Shown: positions 48,727 through 58,482, counted from the stretch's first letter. The stretch is 64,000 nucleotides of DNA from Streptomyces sp. NRRL B-1140 (GCF_001280065.1 NZ_LGEA01000091.1:186001-250000); one strand, 5' to 3'. Notes: generated by a model from the sequence alone, not told the origin. Numbers and translations are program-made.

Positions 48727-48849
48727 GTGTCACATCAATGACACAGAGCCACTTCTGGCTCCTGCGTTGTCAGCGGAGAGCGCTACTTTACGTGGGTCTT
48801 ATCTCGCGACATGTTCGCGTCACTCATCATGTTCTAGGGGGACCCCCAA

Positions 48850-49329
48850 GTGACTACTCCGCCGCCCCAGGGCAATCCGTTCGCGCAGGGCCAGCCCGGG
48901 GCTGCGCCCCCGGCTCCGTTCCCGCCCCAGGGCGGCTACCCGCAGCAGCCCGGGCAGCCCGGCTTTCCGCCCCAGGGCGGGGCTCCGGTTCCTCCGCCGA
49001 CCCCTGCCCGGCGCTTCAGCAAGAAGCTGCTGCGTGTCGTCGGGATCATCGTCGTCGCCATCATCATCGGCGTGGTCAAGTGGCAGATGGGCAAGACCGA
49101 CGCGGAGACCACATCTGTGGGCAGCTGCATGCACAACAAGGGCTCGCAGTCGCAGCCGGACCTGTCGACGGTCGACTGCTCATCCAGTGATGCCCAGTAC
49201 GAAGTCATCGAGAAGTTCGACAACACCAGCAACGGCAGCAAGTGCGGGACCGTCAAGGAAGCGGAGATCGCGTACTACCAGTCGGGCGACAACCACGATG
49301 TCGTCCTCTGCCTGAAGTCGGTCAAGTAG
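48850..49329 (+). CDS. LppU/SCO3897-family anchored protein
   Basis: 159 residues. A Pro/Gln/Gly-rich cytoplasmic lead has three PPQGG-like repeats (1-50), one membrane span RVVGIIVVAIIIGVVKW (about 62-78) and a small outer domain with four Cys (VGSCMHNKG, STVDCSS, SKCGTV, VLCLKS), likely two disulfides. Matches the LppU/SCO3897 group, unknown function. GGGGGA 8 bp before the GTG start. Isolated, followed by parS-containing hairpins. Confidence 0.8.
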   Translation: MTTPPPQGNPFAQGQPGAAPPAPFPPQGGYPQQPGQPGFPPQGGAPVPPPTPARRFSKKLLRVVGIIVVAIIIGVVKWQMGKTDAETTSVGSCMHNKGSQSQPDLSTVDCSSSDAQYEVIEKFDNTSNGSKCGTVKEAEIAYYQSGDNHDVVLCLKSVK

Positions 49330-49336
49330 CACCACA

Positions 49337-49378
49337 GGCGCAGGGGCGGTGTTTCACGTGAAACACCGCCCCTGCGCC
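49337..49378. terminator. 42-bp perfect palindrome containing parS
   Basis: Two 21-nt arms (left arm starts GGCGCAGGGGCGGTG) with parS at the centre, 8 bp after the LppU-like stop. Likely bidirectional terminator. Confidence 0.75.
49351..49364. other. parS site (perfect)
   Basis: GTTTCACGTGAAAC at the centre of the 42-bp palindrome. Confidence 0.93.
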
Positions 49379-49405
49379 CGCCTGGGCCTACGACTGCGGG
49401 GTCAT

Positions 49406-49419
49406 GTTTCACGTGAAAC
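49406..49419. other. parS site (perfect) in 32-bp palindrome
   Basis: GTTTCACGTGAAAC within a perfect 32-bp palindrome spanning 49397-49428, 55 bp from the previous site, facing the end of the CCA-adding enzyme gene. Confidence 0.92.
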
Positions 49420-49438
49420 ATGACCCCGTTCTGTCACC

Positions 49439-50884
49439 TCAGCTCTCCTGGCCGGCCCACCACTCCTTGAGCGCGGCCACCGCGGCATCAGGTTCCATCG
49501 GCCCGTGCTCCAGGCGCAGCTCCAGCATGTGCTGGTACGCGCGGCCGATGACCGGCCCGGGCCCCACACCGAGAATCTCCATGATCTGGTTGCCGTCGAG
49601 GTCCGGACGGATCGAGTCCAGCTCCTCCTGCTCCTGCAGCTTGGCGATCCGCTCCTCGAGCCCGTCGTAGGCGCGGGACAGGGCCGCAGCCTTGCGCTTG
49701 TTTCGGGTGGTGCAGTCCGAGCGGGTCAGCTTGTGGAGCCGGTCGAGGAGCGGGCCGGCATCACGGACGTAGCGCCGGACCGCGGAATCCGTCCATTCGC
49801 CGGTGCCGTAGCCGTGGAAGCGCAGGTGGAGTTCGACCAGGCGTGAGACGTCCTTCACCAGTTCGTTGGAGTACTTCAGAGCCGTCATGCGCTTCTTGGT
49901 CATCTTCGCCCCGACCACCTCATGGTGGTGGAACGAGACCCGGCCGTCCTTCTCGAAGCGGCGCGTGCGGGGCTTGCCGATGTCGTGCAACAGCGCGGCC
50001 AGCCGAAGGGTCAGGTCGGGACCGTCGTCCTCCAGCGCCATCGCCTGCTCCAGGACGATCAGCGAGTGGTCGTACACGTCCTTGTGGCGGTGGTGCTCGT
50101 CACGCTCCAGGCGCAGGGCCGGCAGCTCGGGCACGACACGTTCGGCCAGGCCCGTCTCGACGAGAAGCGTCAGGCCCTTGCGCGGCTGTCCGGAGAGGAG
50201 CAGCTTGTTCAGCTCGTCCCGCACCCGCTCGGCGGAGACGATCTCGATGCGCCCGGCCATCTCCGTCATCGCCGTGACGACCTCGGGGGCGACCTCGAAG
50301 TCGAGCTGAGCCGCGAAGCGCGCGGCCCTCATCATCCGCAGCGGATCGTCCGAGAACGACTCCTCCGGGGTCCCCGGAGTGCGCAGCACCCGCGCCGCGA
50401 GATCTTCGAGCCCACCGTGCGGATCGACGAACTCCTTCTCCGGCAGCGCCACCGCCATCGCGTTCACGGTGAAGTCGCGGCGGACGAGATCCTCCTCGAT
50501 GGAGTCCCCGTACGACACCTCGGGCTTGCGTGAAGTGCGGTCGTAGGCCTCGGAGCGGTACGTGGTCACCTCGATCTGGTAGCCGCCCTTGTGGGCGCCC
50601 ACCGTGCCGAAGGCGATCCCGACCTCCCACACGGCGTCCGCCCAGGGGCGAACGATCTTGAGGACGTCCTCCGGGCGCGCGTCCGTCGTGAAATCCAGGT
50701 CGTTGCCGAGCCGGCCCAGCAGCGCGTCCCGTACCGACCCGCCGACCAGGGCAAGCGAGAACCCGGCCTCCTGGAAGCGGCGGGCGAGGTCGTCGGCGAC
50801 CGGGGCGACCCGCAGCAGTTCACTCACCGCGCGGTGCTGCACCTGGCTCAGGACACTGGACGTTTCTTCGTTGGCGTTCGGCAC
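49439..50884 (-). CDS. cca: CCA-adding tRNA nucleotidyltransferase
   Basis: 481 residues. Nucleotidyltransferase motif LVGGSVRDALLGRLGNDLDFTTDA (about 43-66), a metal-binding DLVRRDFTVNAMAV segment, an RNA-binding helical middle and a C-terminal HD domain (HRHKDVYDHSL, LLHDIGKPRT). It adds or repairs the 3' CCA of tRNAs. The GTG at 50884 starts at the conserved PNANEE; the frame is open upstream but crosses the next promoter. Divergent from the DUF6049 gene, as in Mycobacterium, where pcnA faces the mviN block. Confidence 0.94.
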   Translation of the reverse strand: MPNANEETSSVLSQVQHRAVSELLRVAPVADDLARRFQEAGFSLALVGGSVRDALLGRLGNDLDFTTDARPEDVLKIVRPWADAVWEVGIAFGTVGAHKGGYQIEVTTYRSEAYDRTSRKPEVSYGDSIEEDLVRRDFTVNAMAVALPEKEFVDPHGGLEDLAARVLRTPGTPEESFSDDPLRMMRAARFAAQLDFEVAPEVVTAMTEMAGRIEIVSAERVRDELNKLLLSGQPRKGLTLLVETGLAERVVPELPALRLERDEHHRHKDVYDHSLIVLEQAMALEDDGPDLTLRLAALLHDIGKPRTRRFEKDGRVSFHHHEVVGAKMTKKRMTALKYSNELVKDVSRLVELHLRFHGYGTGEWTDSAVRRYVRDAGPLLDRLHKLTRSDCTTRNKRKAAALSRAYDGLEERIAKLQEQEELDSIRPDLDGNQIMEILGVGPGPVIGRAYQHMLELRLEHGPMEPDAAVAALKEWWAGQES

Positions 50885-51150
50885 AACAGAAGAGGGTACG
50901 TGGCCCGGACCGCCGCGAGCTCCTCCTATACCGCGTGCGCGAGCATGGGAGCCCGTCCGCTTTACACGCACAAGTAGAACTTTTGGCCTGTAATGAAGCG
51001 TCCTCCCCCATAGAGCTCCATACAGGACTGTGCGGTGCTCGTTCGCGATCTTGTGGAGCGGACCGCGGCACTTCCCCTCAGCGGGCATCGTTACCATGCG
51101 TGGACGCACATTCCGACGACCACTGACGACGACGAGGGACGGACGAGCGC

Positions 51151-53571
51151 GTGGCCGAGGCGGCAGACTTCCAGAGGGCCAGTGCCTCACCTGCCCGCCG
51201 CTGGCTGCGGCGCACAGGGGCACTGCTCGCAGGCGCGCCGCTGCTGGCCGGACTCCTCCAGTTGCCCACCGCGACGACGGCAAAGGCGGCCGGACAGGAG
51301 TTCTCGCAGGCGGCCGCCGGCACCGGCTCGGTGTCGGTCGCGATCAATTCGCTCAGCCCCAGCACCCCCTCCGAGGGGGACACGGTGACCGTGTCGGGCA
51401 CGGTCACCAACAACGGCAAGCAGACGGTGACCGGCGCCCACGTCAACCTGCAGGTGGGCCCCCCGCTCGGCACCCGTTCGGCGATCGACACCCTGGCCAA
51501 GAAGAGCAGCGCCCTCCAGGGGCCCTCCGGCGAAGAGATCGGCGGCAAGTACACCGAGAAGTTCGCCACGCTCACCCCCGGCGTCGCGGAGCCCTTCAGC
51601 ATCTCGGTACCGGCCGACAAGCTGGACCTCGGCCGGGACGGCGTCTACCAGCTGGCCGTGGCGCTCTCCGGGGAGACCGCGGCACAGCCCTGGGACCAGG
51701 TTCTGGGCGTTCAGCGCACGTTCCTGCCATGGCAGCCGGAGGAGGCGGAGACCAGGACGAAGACCACGTTCCTGTGGCCACTCATCTCCGGCGCCCACAT
51801 GGCAGCCGAGACGGGGTCGAACGAACAGCAGACGCCCGTCTTCCGTGACGAAGAGCTGGCCAAGGAGATCGCCCCGGGCGGCCGCCTCGACCAGATGGTG
51901 TCGCTGGGCAAGGGCCTCGACGTCACCTGGGTGATCGACCCGGACCTGCTGGCGTCCGTCGACGCGATGACACGAAGCTACGAGGTCCGCGATGCCGACG
52001 GCAGCACCACCCCCGGAAAGAACCAGGAGCTCGCCAAGCACTGGCTGGCCGAGCTCCAGCAGGCGGTGACGGGCGAAGAGATCGCCGCCCTGCCGTTCGG
52101 TGACCCGGACCTGGCCTCCCTCGCCCACAACGGCACGAGCGTCACCGGCTCACTGAACCACCTCAAGGAGGCCACCGACGTCGCCGACGACACGGTGAAC
52201 ACGATCCTCCACGTGAAACCGTCCACGGACTTCGCGTGGCCGGTGGACGGCGCCGTCGACCCGTCGATCGTGAAGGTCGCCACATCCGCGGGCGCCGACA
52301 AGGTGATCACCCGCAGCGACAGCCTCCAGGACAACCTGTCGTACACGCCGTCCGCCGCCCGGCCGATCGGTGGCGGCACCACGGCCGTCGTCGCGGACTC
52401 CCGGATGTCCACCGCGTTCCAGGGCGATCTGACCAAGGCCTCCGCCTCCACCCTCGCCGTGCAGCGTTTCCTGGCCCAGAGCCTGACGCTCGGCCTGCAG
52501 ACCGGCAAGCAGCGCAGCGTGGTCGTCGCCCCGCAGCGCATGCCGTCCGTGAGCCAGGCGCAGGCCATGGCGCAGGCAATGGGGGCCCTCCAGGTCGGGA
52601 ACTGGTCCGAGTCGCAGGACCTCACGGCCGCCGCCAAGGCCAAGCCGGACCCGTCCGCCAACACGAAGGTGCCGTCGGCCTCCGCGTACCCCTCCTCGTT
52701 GCGCAAGCAGGAGCTGCCGCGGGCCGCCTTCGAACAGATCGCCAGGACGCAGGGCAAGCTCGACAAGTTCCAGGTGATCCTCACTCGCCAGGCCCGCGTG
52801 GTGACCCCGTTCGGGCGGGCCATGAACCGCGAGATGTCCACGTCGTGGCGCGGCCGGGGGGTCGCGGCGGTGGGGTACCGCGACGGAATCGAGTCGTACC
52901 TCAACGGACTCATCGACGGGGTCAAGCTGATCCAGAAGTCGGAGACCAAGCTCTCCGGCCGCAGCGCCACGATCCCCGTGACCGTGCAGAACAACCTGGT
53001 CCAAGGCGTCGAGCACCTGAAACTGCGACTCACGTCGACGAACCCCACGCGCCTCAAGATCAACGGCCACGCGTACGAGGAGCAGCCCGTCACCGTCAAC
53101 GGCGGCCACGCCCAGTCGGTGAAGTTCACCACGTCGGCCAACGCGAACGGCCAGGGAGAGGTCGTCGCCCAGCTGTACACGGAGGACGGCCAGAGGTACG
53201 GCGCCCCGGTCACCTTCGACGTCCGGGTCACCGAAGTCACGCCCACGGTGATGCTGGTCATCGGCGGTGGTGTCCTGCTCCTGGTGCTGGCGGGCTTCCG
53301 CATGTACACCCAGCGCAAGCGCGCCGCCGCCCGTGAGGCCGCCGAGGACGAGGCCGCCGAAGACGAGACCACGGAGACGGACGACGAGGCCGGAGAGCCG
53401 CAGGACCGGGCCGACGCTTCGCGGAACCCGGAGACATCCGGCACACGTCTCGAGGAGGAGTCCGGCGCCGGCGCGCGGCCGGACGCCCCCCAGCAGCCGA
53501 GTGACCCGGCCCCGGACACCGCAGCGGAAAGCGCCGGCCCGTCCGGCACGGGTGAGAGAGTGGACCGTTGA
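51151..53571 (+). CDS. DUF6049-family membrane-anchored secreted protein
   Basis: 806 residues. N-terminal signal (RRWLRRTGALLAGAPLLAGLLQLP), a beta-rich outer portion of about 640 residues starting with an Ig-like segment (SVAINSLSPSTPSEGDTVTVSGTVTN), one C-terminal membrane span at about 699-716 (VMLVIGGGVLLLVLAG) and an acidic cytosolic tail. No enzymatic motif seen. It precedes murJ at 43 bp, the conserved order DUF6049-murJ in actinobacteria, which implies a role in cell-wall export or assembly. GTG start at 51151. Confidence 0.86.
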   Translation: MAEAADFQRASASPARRWLRRTGALLAGAPLLAGLLQLPTATTAKAAGQEFSQAAAGTGSVSVAINSLSPSTPSEGDTVTVSGTVTNNGKQTVTGAHVNLQVGPPLGTRSAIDTLAKKSSALQGPSGEEIGGKYTEKFATLTPGVAEPFSISVPADKLDLGRDGVYQLAVALSGETAAQPWDQVLGVQRTFLPWQPEEAETRTKTTFLWPLISGAHMAAETGSNEQQTPVFRDEELAKEIAPGGRLDQMVSLGKGLDVTWVIDPDLLASVDAMTRSYEVRDADGSTTPGKNQELAKHWLAELQQAVTGEEIAALPFGDPDLASLAHNGTSVTGSLNHLKEATDVADDTVNTILHVKPSTDFAWPVDGAVDPSIVKVATSAGADKVITRSDSLQDNLSYTPSAARPIGGGTTAVVADSRMSTAFQGDLTKASASTLAVQRFLAQSLTLGLQTGKQRSVVVAPQRMPSVSQAQAMAQAMGALQVGNWSESQDLTAAAKAKPDPSANTKVPSASAYPSSLRKQELPRAAFEQIARTQGKLDKFQVILTRQARVVTPFGRAMNREMSTSWRGRGVAAVGYRDGIESYLNGLIDGVKLIQKSETKLSGRSATIPVTVQNNLVQGVEHLKLRLTSTNPTRLKINGHAYEEQPVTVNGGHAQSVKFTTSANANGQGEVVAQLYTEDGQRYGAPVTFDVRVTEVTPTVMLVIGGGVLLLVLAGFRMYTQRKRAAAREAAEDEAAEDETTETDDEAGEPQDRADASRNPETSGTRLEEESGAGARPDAPQQPSDPAPDTAAESAGPSGTGERVDR

Positions 53572-53614
53572 GAAATCGTGGCCGGTGGGCCCGGGACGAT
53601 GAGGTGGGGTAACC

Positions 53615-55891
53615 ATGAACGCGCCGTACGACGGTGACCGCGGCCATGCCGCGGGCAGCCCGGGCTACCCCGATGCGGGCGGCCCCGAGGGCTCACCGCC
53701 CGAGCACGGCCGGGTGCCGCAGCCGCCCGCGGACATCTACCTCCAGGACGCCTACGCCCAGGACCCCTACCGCGCGCAGGACCCGGTCGACGAGGCGCTC
53801 TACGACCGCGCCGCGCACCCGCCGCCCGCCCCCGGCACGTACCAGCCGCAGCAGAATCTGTACGGGCCGCCCGCGCCGTCGCCGTACGCGCCCGACCCGC
53901 AGGTGTGGGCACAGACGCCCGCCCCGGAGCCGGAGGGCCCGACGCGGCACCTGCCGTACGGCGACGACCCCCGCACCACCCAGTTCGTGGGCGTGGACGA
54001 CCTCGTCTCCCAGGCGGGCGAGCCGCGCCAGGAACCGGACGCGTTCGCGCATCTCTTCCGCGACCAGCAGCACAGCAGCGGTCACCCGTCCTACGACTCG
54101 CCGTCCGTCCCCGGCCCTTCCCCGGCCCCGGGGCAGACGGCACAGAGCCCCTACGCACCACAAAGCCCGTACCCGGCCGCTGACCAGACCGTGGCGGTAC
54201 CGCCCCTCGTGGACGAGGCACAGGAACCTGAGCCCGACGCCGCGCCCGCGCCGAAGAAGAGCGGCCGCGCGGCGGGACTGATGAAGTCCAGCGCCGTGAT
54301 GGCCGCGGGCACGATGGTCTCCCGCCTCACCGGCTTCATCCGTTCCGCGCTGATCGTGTCGGCGCTGGGCGTCGGCCTCCTCGGTGACACCTTCCAGGTC
54401 GCCTACCAGCTGCCCACGATGATCTACATCCTCACCGTCGGCGGTGGTCTCAACTCCGTCTTCGTGCCGCAACTCGTGCGGGCCATGAAGGAGGACGACG
54501 ACGGCGGCGAAGCGTACGCCAACCGTCTGCTCACCCTGGTCGTCGTGACGCTCGGCGCGCTCACGGCGCTCGCGGTCGTCGGCGCGCCGTTCCTGATCCG
54601 CGTGCTGTCCGACCCGGTCGCCAGCGATCCGGCGGCGAACCGGGTCGCCGTCACCTTCGCCCAGTACTTCCTGCCCACGATCTTCTTCATGGGCATCCAC
54701 GTGGTCATGGGCCAGATCCTCAACGCCCGCGGCAAGTTCGGCGCGATGATGTGGACCCCGGTCCTGAACAACATCGTCATCATCGTGACGCTGGGCATGT
54801 TCATCTACGTCTACGGCACCGCGGCCGACTCCGGGATGAAGGCAGCGAACATCCCGCCGGAGGGCCAGCGCCTGCTCGGCATCGGCGTCCTCCTCGGCCT
54901 CGTGGTCCAGGCGCTCGCGATGATCCCGTACCTGCGCGAGACCGGCTTCCGGCTGCGGCTGCGCTTCGACTGGAAGGGCCAGGGCCTCGGCAAGGCCGTC
55001 ACGCTCGCCAAGTGGACGGTGTTGTTCGTCCTCGCGAACCAGGCCGGCGCCATGATCGTCATCCAGCTCTCCACGGCGGCGGGCAAGGCCTCGCCGGTGG
55101 ACGGCACCGGCTTCTCCGCCTACGCCAACGCACAGCTCATCTGGGGCCTGCCGCAGGCCATCATCACGGTCTCCCTCATGGCCGCCCTGCTGCCGCGGCT
55201 GTCGCGTTCGGCGGCGGAGGGCGACGGGGGAGCCGTCCGCGACGACATCTCCCAGGGCCTGCGCACCACGGCGGTCGCGATCGTGCCGATCGCGTTCGGC
55301 TTCCTCTCCCTCGGCATCCCCATGTGCACGCTGATGTTCGGTTCCTCGGGCACCAGCGAAGCCACCAACATGGGCTTCATGCTGATGGCGTTCGGCCTCG
55401 GTCTGATCCCGTACTCCGTGCAGTACGTGGTCCTGCGTGCCTTCTACGCCTACGAGGACACCCGAACCCCCTTCTACAACACGGTCATCGTGGCCGCGGT
55501 CAACGCCGGTGCCTCGGCTGTCTGCTTCTTCGTCATCCCCTCCCGCTGGGCCGTGGTCGGCATGGCCGCCTCCTACGGCCTGGCCTACGCGATCGGCGTC
55601 GGCGTCGCCTGGCAACGGCTGCGCAAGCGCCTCGGTGGGGACCTCGACGGCGCCCGAGTCCTGCGGACTTACGCCCGGCTGTGCATCGCCTCGGTCCCGG
55701 CCGCCCTGCTCAGCGGCGCAGCCTGCTACGGCATCGGCCACACGCTCGGCCAGGGCCCGGCCGGCTCCCTCGTCGCGGTCCTGGCAGGCGGCGCCGTGCT
55801 GCTCGGGATCTTCTTCGTCTCCGCCCGCCGTATGCGCATCGAGGAGCTCAACTCCCTGGTCGGCATGGTGCGCGGGCGCCTGGGACGCTGA
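53615..55891 (+). CDS. murJ: lipid II flippase MurJ (MviN)
   Basis: 758 residues. Residues 1-215 are Pro/Tyr/Gln-rich and disordered, then about fourteen hydrophobic spans: KSSAVMAAGTMVSRLTGFIRSALIVSALG opens the conserved domain, and GLIPYSVQYVVLRAFYAYEDTRTPFYNT is a family signature. MurJ flips lipid-linked peptidoglycan precursor to the outer leaflet. No kinase-like domain follows in this chain; that function lies in the next gene. Located between the DUF6049 and pseudokinase genes. Confidence 0.95.
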   Translation: MNAPYDGDRGHAAGSPGYPDAGGPEGSPPEHGRVPQPPADIYLQDAYAQDPYRAQDPVDEALYDRAAHPPPAPGTYQPQQNLYGPPAPSPYAPDPQVWAQTPAPEPEGPTRHLPYGDDPRTTQFVGVDDLVSQAGEPRQEPDAFAHLFRDQQHSSGHPSYDSPSVPGPSPAPGQTAQSPYAPQSPYPAADQTVAVPPLVDEAQEPEPDAAPAPKKSGRAAGLMKSSAVMAAGTMVSRLTGFIRSALIVSALGVGLLGDTFQVAYQLPTMIYILTVGGGLNSVFVPQLVRAMKEDDDGGEAYANRLLTLVVVTLGALTALAVVGAPFLIRVLSDPVASDPAANRVAVTFAQYFLPTIFFMGIHVVMGQILNARGKFGAMMWTPVLNNIVIIVTLGMFIYVYGTAADSGMKAANIPPEGQRLLGIGVLLGLVVQALAMIPYLRETGFRLRLRFDWKGQGLGKAVTLAKWTVLFVLANQAGAMIVIQLSTAAGKASPVDGTGFSAYANAQLIWGLPQAIITVSLMAALLPRLSRSAAEGDGGAVRDDISQGLRTTAVAIVPIAFGFLSLGIPMCTLMFGSSGTSEATNMGFMLMAFGLGLIPYSVQYVVLRAFYAYEDTRTPFYNTVIVAAVNAGASAVCFFVIPSRWAVVGMAASYGLAYAIGVGVAWQRLRKRLGGDLDGARVLRTYARLCIASVPAALLSGAACYGIGHTLGQGPAGSLVAVLAGGAVLLGIFFVSARRMRIEELNSLVGMVRGRLGR

Positions 55892-56031
55892 GTCGGGGGG
55901 TAGGCGCACAACCATCGTCAGCCACCGTGTGTCGTGCATAGCGGCGGACTGTGGGCACAATTGGTTTCGGCGTCGTACGGCGGACACGGGACGCCGGCCG
56001 GCGCGTAATGGATGGGGAGGCAGGAACGACG

Positions 56032-57732
56032 GTGGCGGAACGGAGTACGGCTGCCGTCGACGTGGCAGACAACAGCGACGAGGCGTCGCTGACCGCACAG
56101 GCGGACCAGTCCACGGCCGACGGGGTGGCCAAGAACCGGGAGCGGGACACGGACAGCGACGAGGTACAGGAGAGCACCAGGACCGACGGTGCCGGAACGA
56201 CCTCGCCTCCCGAACTGCACAGTGGTCACAAACTCGCCAGACGCTACCGCCTCGAGGAATGCATCACCCGTCTGGACGGTTTCAGCAGTTGGCGTGCCGT
56301 GGACGAGAAGCTCCGCCGTGCCGTCGGGGTGCACATCCTGCCCGCCGACCACGCGCGGGCCCGCTCCGTCCTGGCGGCCGCCCGCTCCTCCGCCCTGCTG
56401 GGTGACCCGCGCTTCGTCCAGGTGCTGGACGCGGTGGAGGAGAACGACGTCGTCTACGTCGTCCACGAGTGGCTTCCCGACGCGACGGAGCTGACCACGC
56501 TCCTCGCCTCCGGTCCCCTGGAGCCCTACGACGCCTACCAGATGGTCAGTCAGGTTTCCTCCGCCATGGCGGCCGCCCACCGCGAGGGCCTCGCCCATCT
56601 GCGGCTGAATCCCAACGCCGTGTTGCGCGCCTCGACCGGCCAGTGGCGCATCCGCGGCCTCGCCGTGAACGCCGCCCTGCGCGGCGTCTCGTCCGACACC
56701 CCGCAGCGCACGGACACCGAGGCCATCGGCGCCCTGCTGTACGCGGCGCTCACGCAGCGCTGGCCGTACGAGAGCGACGCCTACGGCCTGTCGGGCCTGC
56801 CCAAGGACATCGGTCTGATCGCGCCCGACCAGGTGCGGGCCGGTGTGCACCGCGGCCTGTCCGAGCTCTCCATGCGCGCGCTCGTCAACGACGGCGCGAC
56901 CGCGTCCCGGCACGAGTCGCCGTGCACCACGCCGGAGGAGCTGGTGAAGGCGATCGGCGAGATGCCCCGCATCCGCCCGCCGGAGCCGGCGTTCACGGCC
57001 CCGCCCGAGTACCAGCGCACGACGTACCAGCAGGGCACGTACGGCCGTCAGGCCCCGCGTCCCGGCGTCACCCAGCCGATCCCGGCACCGCCGCCCCCGC
57101 TCCAGAGCCGCGCGGGCAAGGCACTGAAGTGGACCGTCTCCGCGCTCCTGATCGCCGCACTGGGCCTCGGCAGCTGGCAGCTGGCAGACGCGCTGATGGA
57201 CCAGGGCGGCAAGAAGGAGGACCCGGGCCAGACACGGACGAACGACGGGAACGACAAGAGCCCTAAGAAGCCGGTGGGCGGCAAGCCTGTCGCCATCGAG
57301 GGAACTCGCGACTTCGACCCGCTCGGCTCGGACGGATCCGAGAACCCGGAAGACGTACACAACGTCGTCGACGACGATCCCAGTTCGTACTGGCAGACGA
57401 GCTACTACGAGACTTCGGACTTCGGCCGTCTCAAGTCGGGCGTCGGCATAATCCTCAACCTCGGCAAGACGCAGCAGGTCGGGAAGGTGACCGTCAAGTT
57501 CGTGGGGGACACCTCGGTCGAGCTCCGCGCTGCGAGCTCGACCGCAGGCTCGCAGCCGACGTCCCTCGACGCCTACCTCAAGGTCGCGGAAGGTTCAGGC
57601 ACGACTGTCCAGCTCAAGCCCGGCAAGTCGCTCAAGAGCCGATACCTCCTCGTGTGGCTGACGAAGCTGCCTATGCAGTCGGACGACGGCAAATGGCGCG
57701 GCAGAGTGGCGAACATCAAGGTGACCAGCTGA
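56032..57732 (+). CDS. pseudokinase / membrane / discoidin-like protein
   Basis: 566 residues. A cytosolic protein-kinase-like domain (about 65-300) keeps the fold order but lacks the catalytic signatures: where HRD is expected it reads LAHLRLNPNAV, and no DFG is seen (WRIRGLAV). A Pro-rich linker, one membrane span (about 365-384, LKWTVSALLIAALGLGSWQL) and an outer galactose-binding-like beta domain (about 423-566, VHNVVDDDPSSYWQT) follow. The same parts form the C-terminal half of the Mycobacterium MviN protein. GTG 56032 preferred; longer starts reach 55951. Confidence 0.86.
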   Translation: MAERSTAAVDVADNSDEASLTAQADQSTADGVAKNRERDTDSDEVQESTRTDGAGTTSPPELHSGHKLARRYRLEECITRLDGFSSWRAVDEKLRRAVGVHILPADHARARSVLAAARSSALLGDPRFVQVLDAVEENDVVYVVHEWLPDATELTTLLASGPLEPYDAYQMVSQVSSAMAAAHREGLAHLRLNPNAVLRASTGQWRIRGLAVNAALRGVSSDTPQRTDTEAIGALLYAALTQRWPYESDAYGLSGLPKDIGLIAPDQVRAGVHRGLSELSMRALVNDGATASRHESPCTTPEELVKAIGEMPRIRPPEPAFTAPPEYQRTTYQQGTYGRQAPRPGVTQPIPAPPPPLQSRAGKALKWTVSALLIAALGLGSWQLADALMDQGGKKEDPGQTRTNDGNDKSPKKPVGGKPVAIEGTRDFDPLGSDGSENPEDVHNVVDDDPSSYWQTSYYETSDFGRLKSGVGIILNLGKTQQVGKVTVKFVGDTSVELRAASSTAGSQPTSLDAYLKVAEGSGTTVQLKPGKSLKSRYLLVWLTKLPMQSDDGKWRGRVANIKVTS

Positions 57733-57759
57733 CGGCATCTGCCTCGAGGAAGGAGGCCG

Positions 57760-58482
57760 ATGGCAGACAGCACCGGCTTTGACGGAGTGAGCGATCAGGA
57801 TCTCCTCGCACGGCACGTCGAAGGCGACCCCGACGCCTTCGGTGAGATCGTGCGCCGTCATCGCGACCGCCTCTGGGCCGTCGCCCTGCGGACGCTCGGT
57901 GACCGCGAGGAGGCCGCTGACGCCGTACAGGACGCCCTCGTGTCCGCCTATCGGGCCGCCCACACCTTCCGGGGCCAGTCGGCCGTCACGACGTGGCTGC
58001 ACAGGATCACGGTGAACGCCTGCCTGGACCGTGCCCGTAAAGCGGCCTCCCGGAAGACCTCCCCCGTGGACGACACCGAGCGCCTGGAGCAGCTGCTGGA
58101 GCCACACGAGTCGGCTTCGGCGCCCGCCGAGCGCAACGATCTCCACCGGCAGCTCATCGAAGCCCTGGGGACCCTGCCGGCCGACCAGCGGGCCGCGCTC
58201 GTCCTGGTGGACATGCAGGGCTACCCGGTCGCGGAGGCGGCCCGGATGCTGGAAGTGCCCACCGGCACGGTGAAGAGCAGATGCGCGCGCGGAAGGGCCA
58301 GACTTCTGCCACTGCTCACCCACCTGCGGCCGGACAGCGGCGGGGGCAAGAACCCGGGCGGAGAACGGAACCGGACGCAAGGGACAGCCGTCCCACCCGC
58401 AGCGGGGCCGCACCAGACGGGAACCCCGGACACAGGACCGACCGACTCAGCTGCTGTGAAGGGCGGAGGTGGACGAGCGTGA
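57760..58482 (+). CDS. sigM: ECF sigma factor, SigM type
   Basis: 240 residues. Region 2 (DQDLLARHVEGDPDAFGEIVRRHRDRLWAVALR to FRGQSAVTTWLHRITVNACLDRARK) and region 4 (ALGTLPADQRAALVLVDMQGYPVAEAARMLEVPTGTVKSR) are clear, and there is no region 3. A Gly/Pro-rich tail of about 45 residues follows. Named by synteny with Mycobacterium sigM, which also lies between mviN and trxB; it is not the SigB-like Streptomyces SigM. Its stop overlaps the anti-sigma start (GTGA), so the pair is coupled. Confidence 0.92.
   Translation: MADSTGFDGVSDQDLLARHVEGDPDAFGEIVRRHRDRLWAVALRTLGDREEAADAVQDALVSAYRAAHTFRGQSAVTTWLHRITVNACLDRARKAASRKTSPVDDTERLEQLLEPHESASAPAERNDLHRQLIEALGTLPADQRAALVLVDMQGYPVAEAARMLEVPTGTVKSRCARGRARLLPLLTHLRPDSGGGKNPGGERNRTQGTAVPPAAGPHQTGTPDTGPTDSAAVKGGGGRA

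Noticed and set aside
52206..52219. CCTCCACGTGAAAC in the DUF6049 gene as a parS site
   Set aside because: Three mismatches in one half; only the right half matches, and a CACGTGAAAC half is expected by chance.
53693..56098. 801-codon minus-strand frame opposite murJ
   Set aside because: Antisense to MurJ, Arg/His/Asp/Gln-rich, no family.
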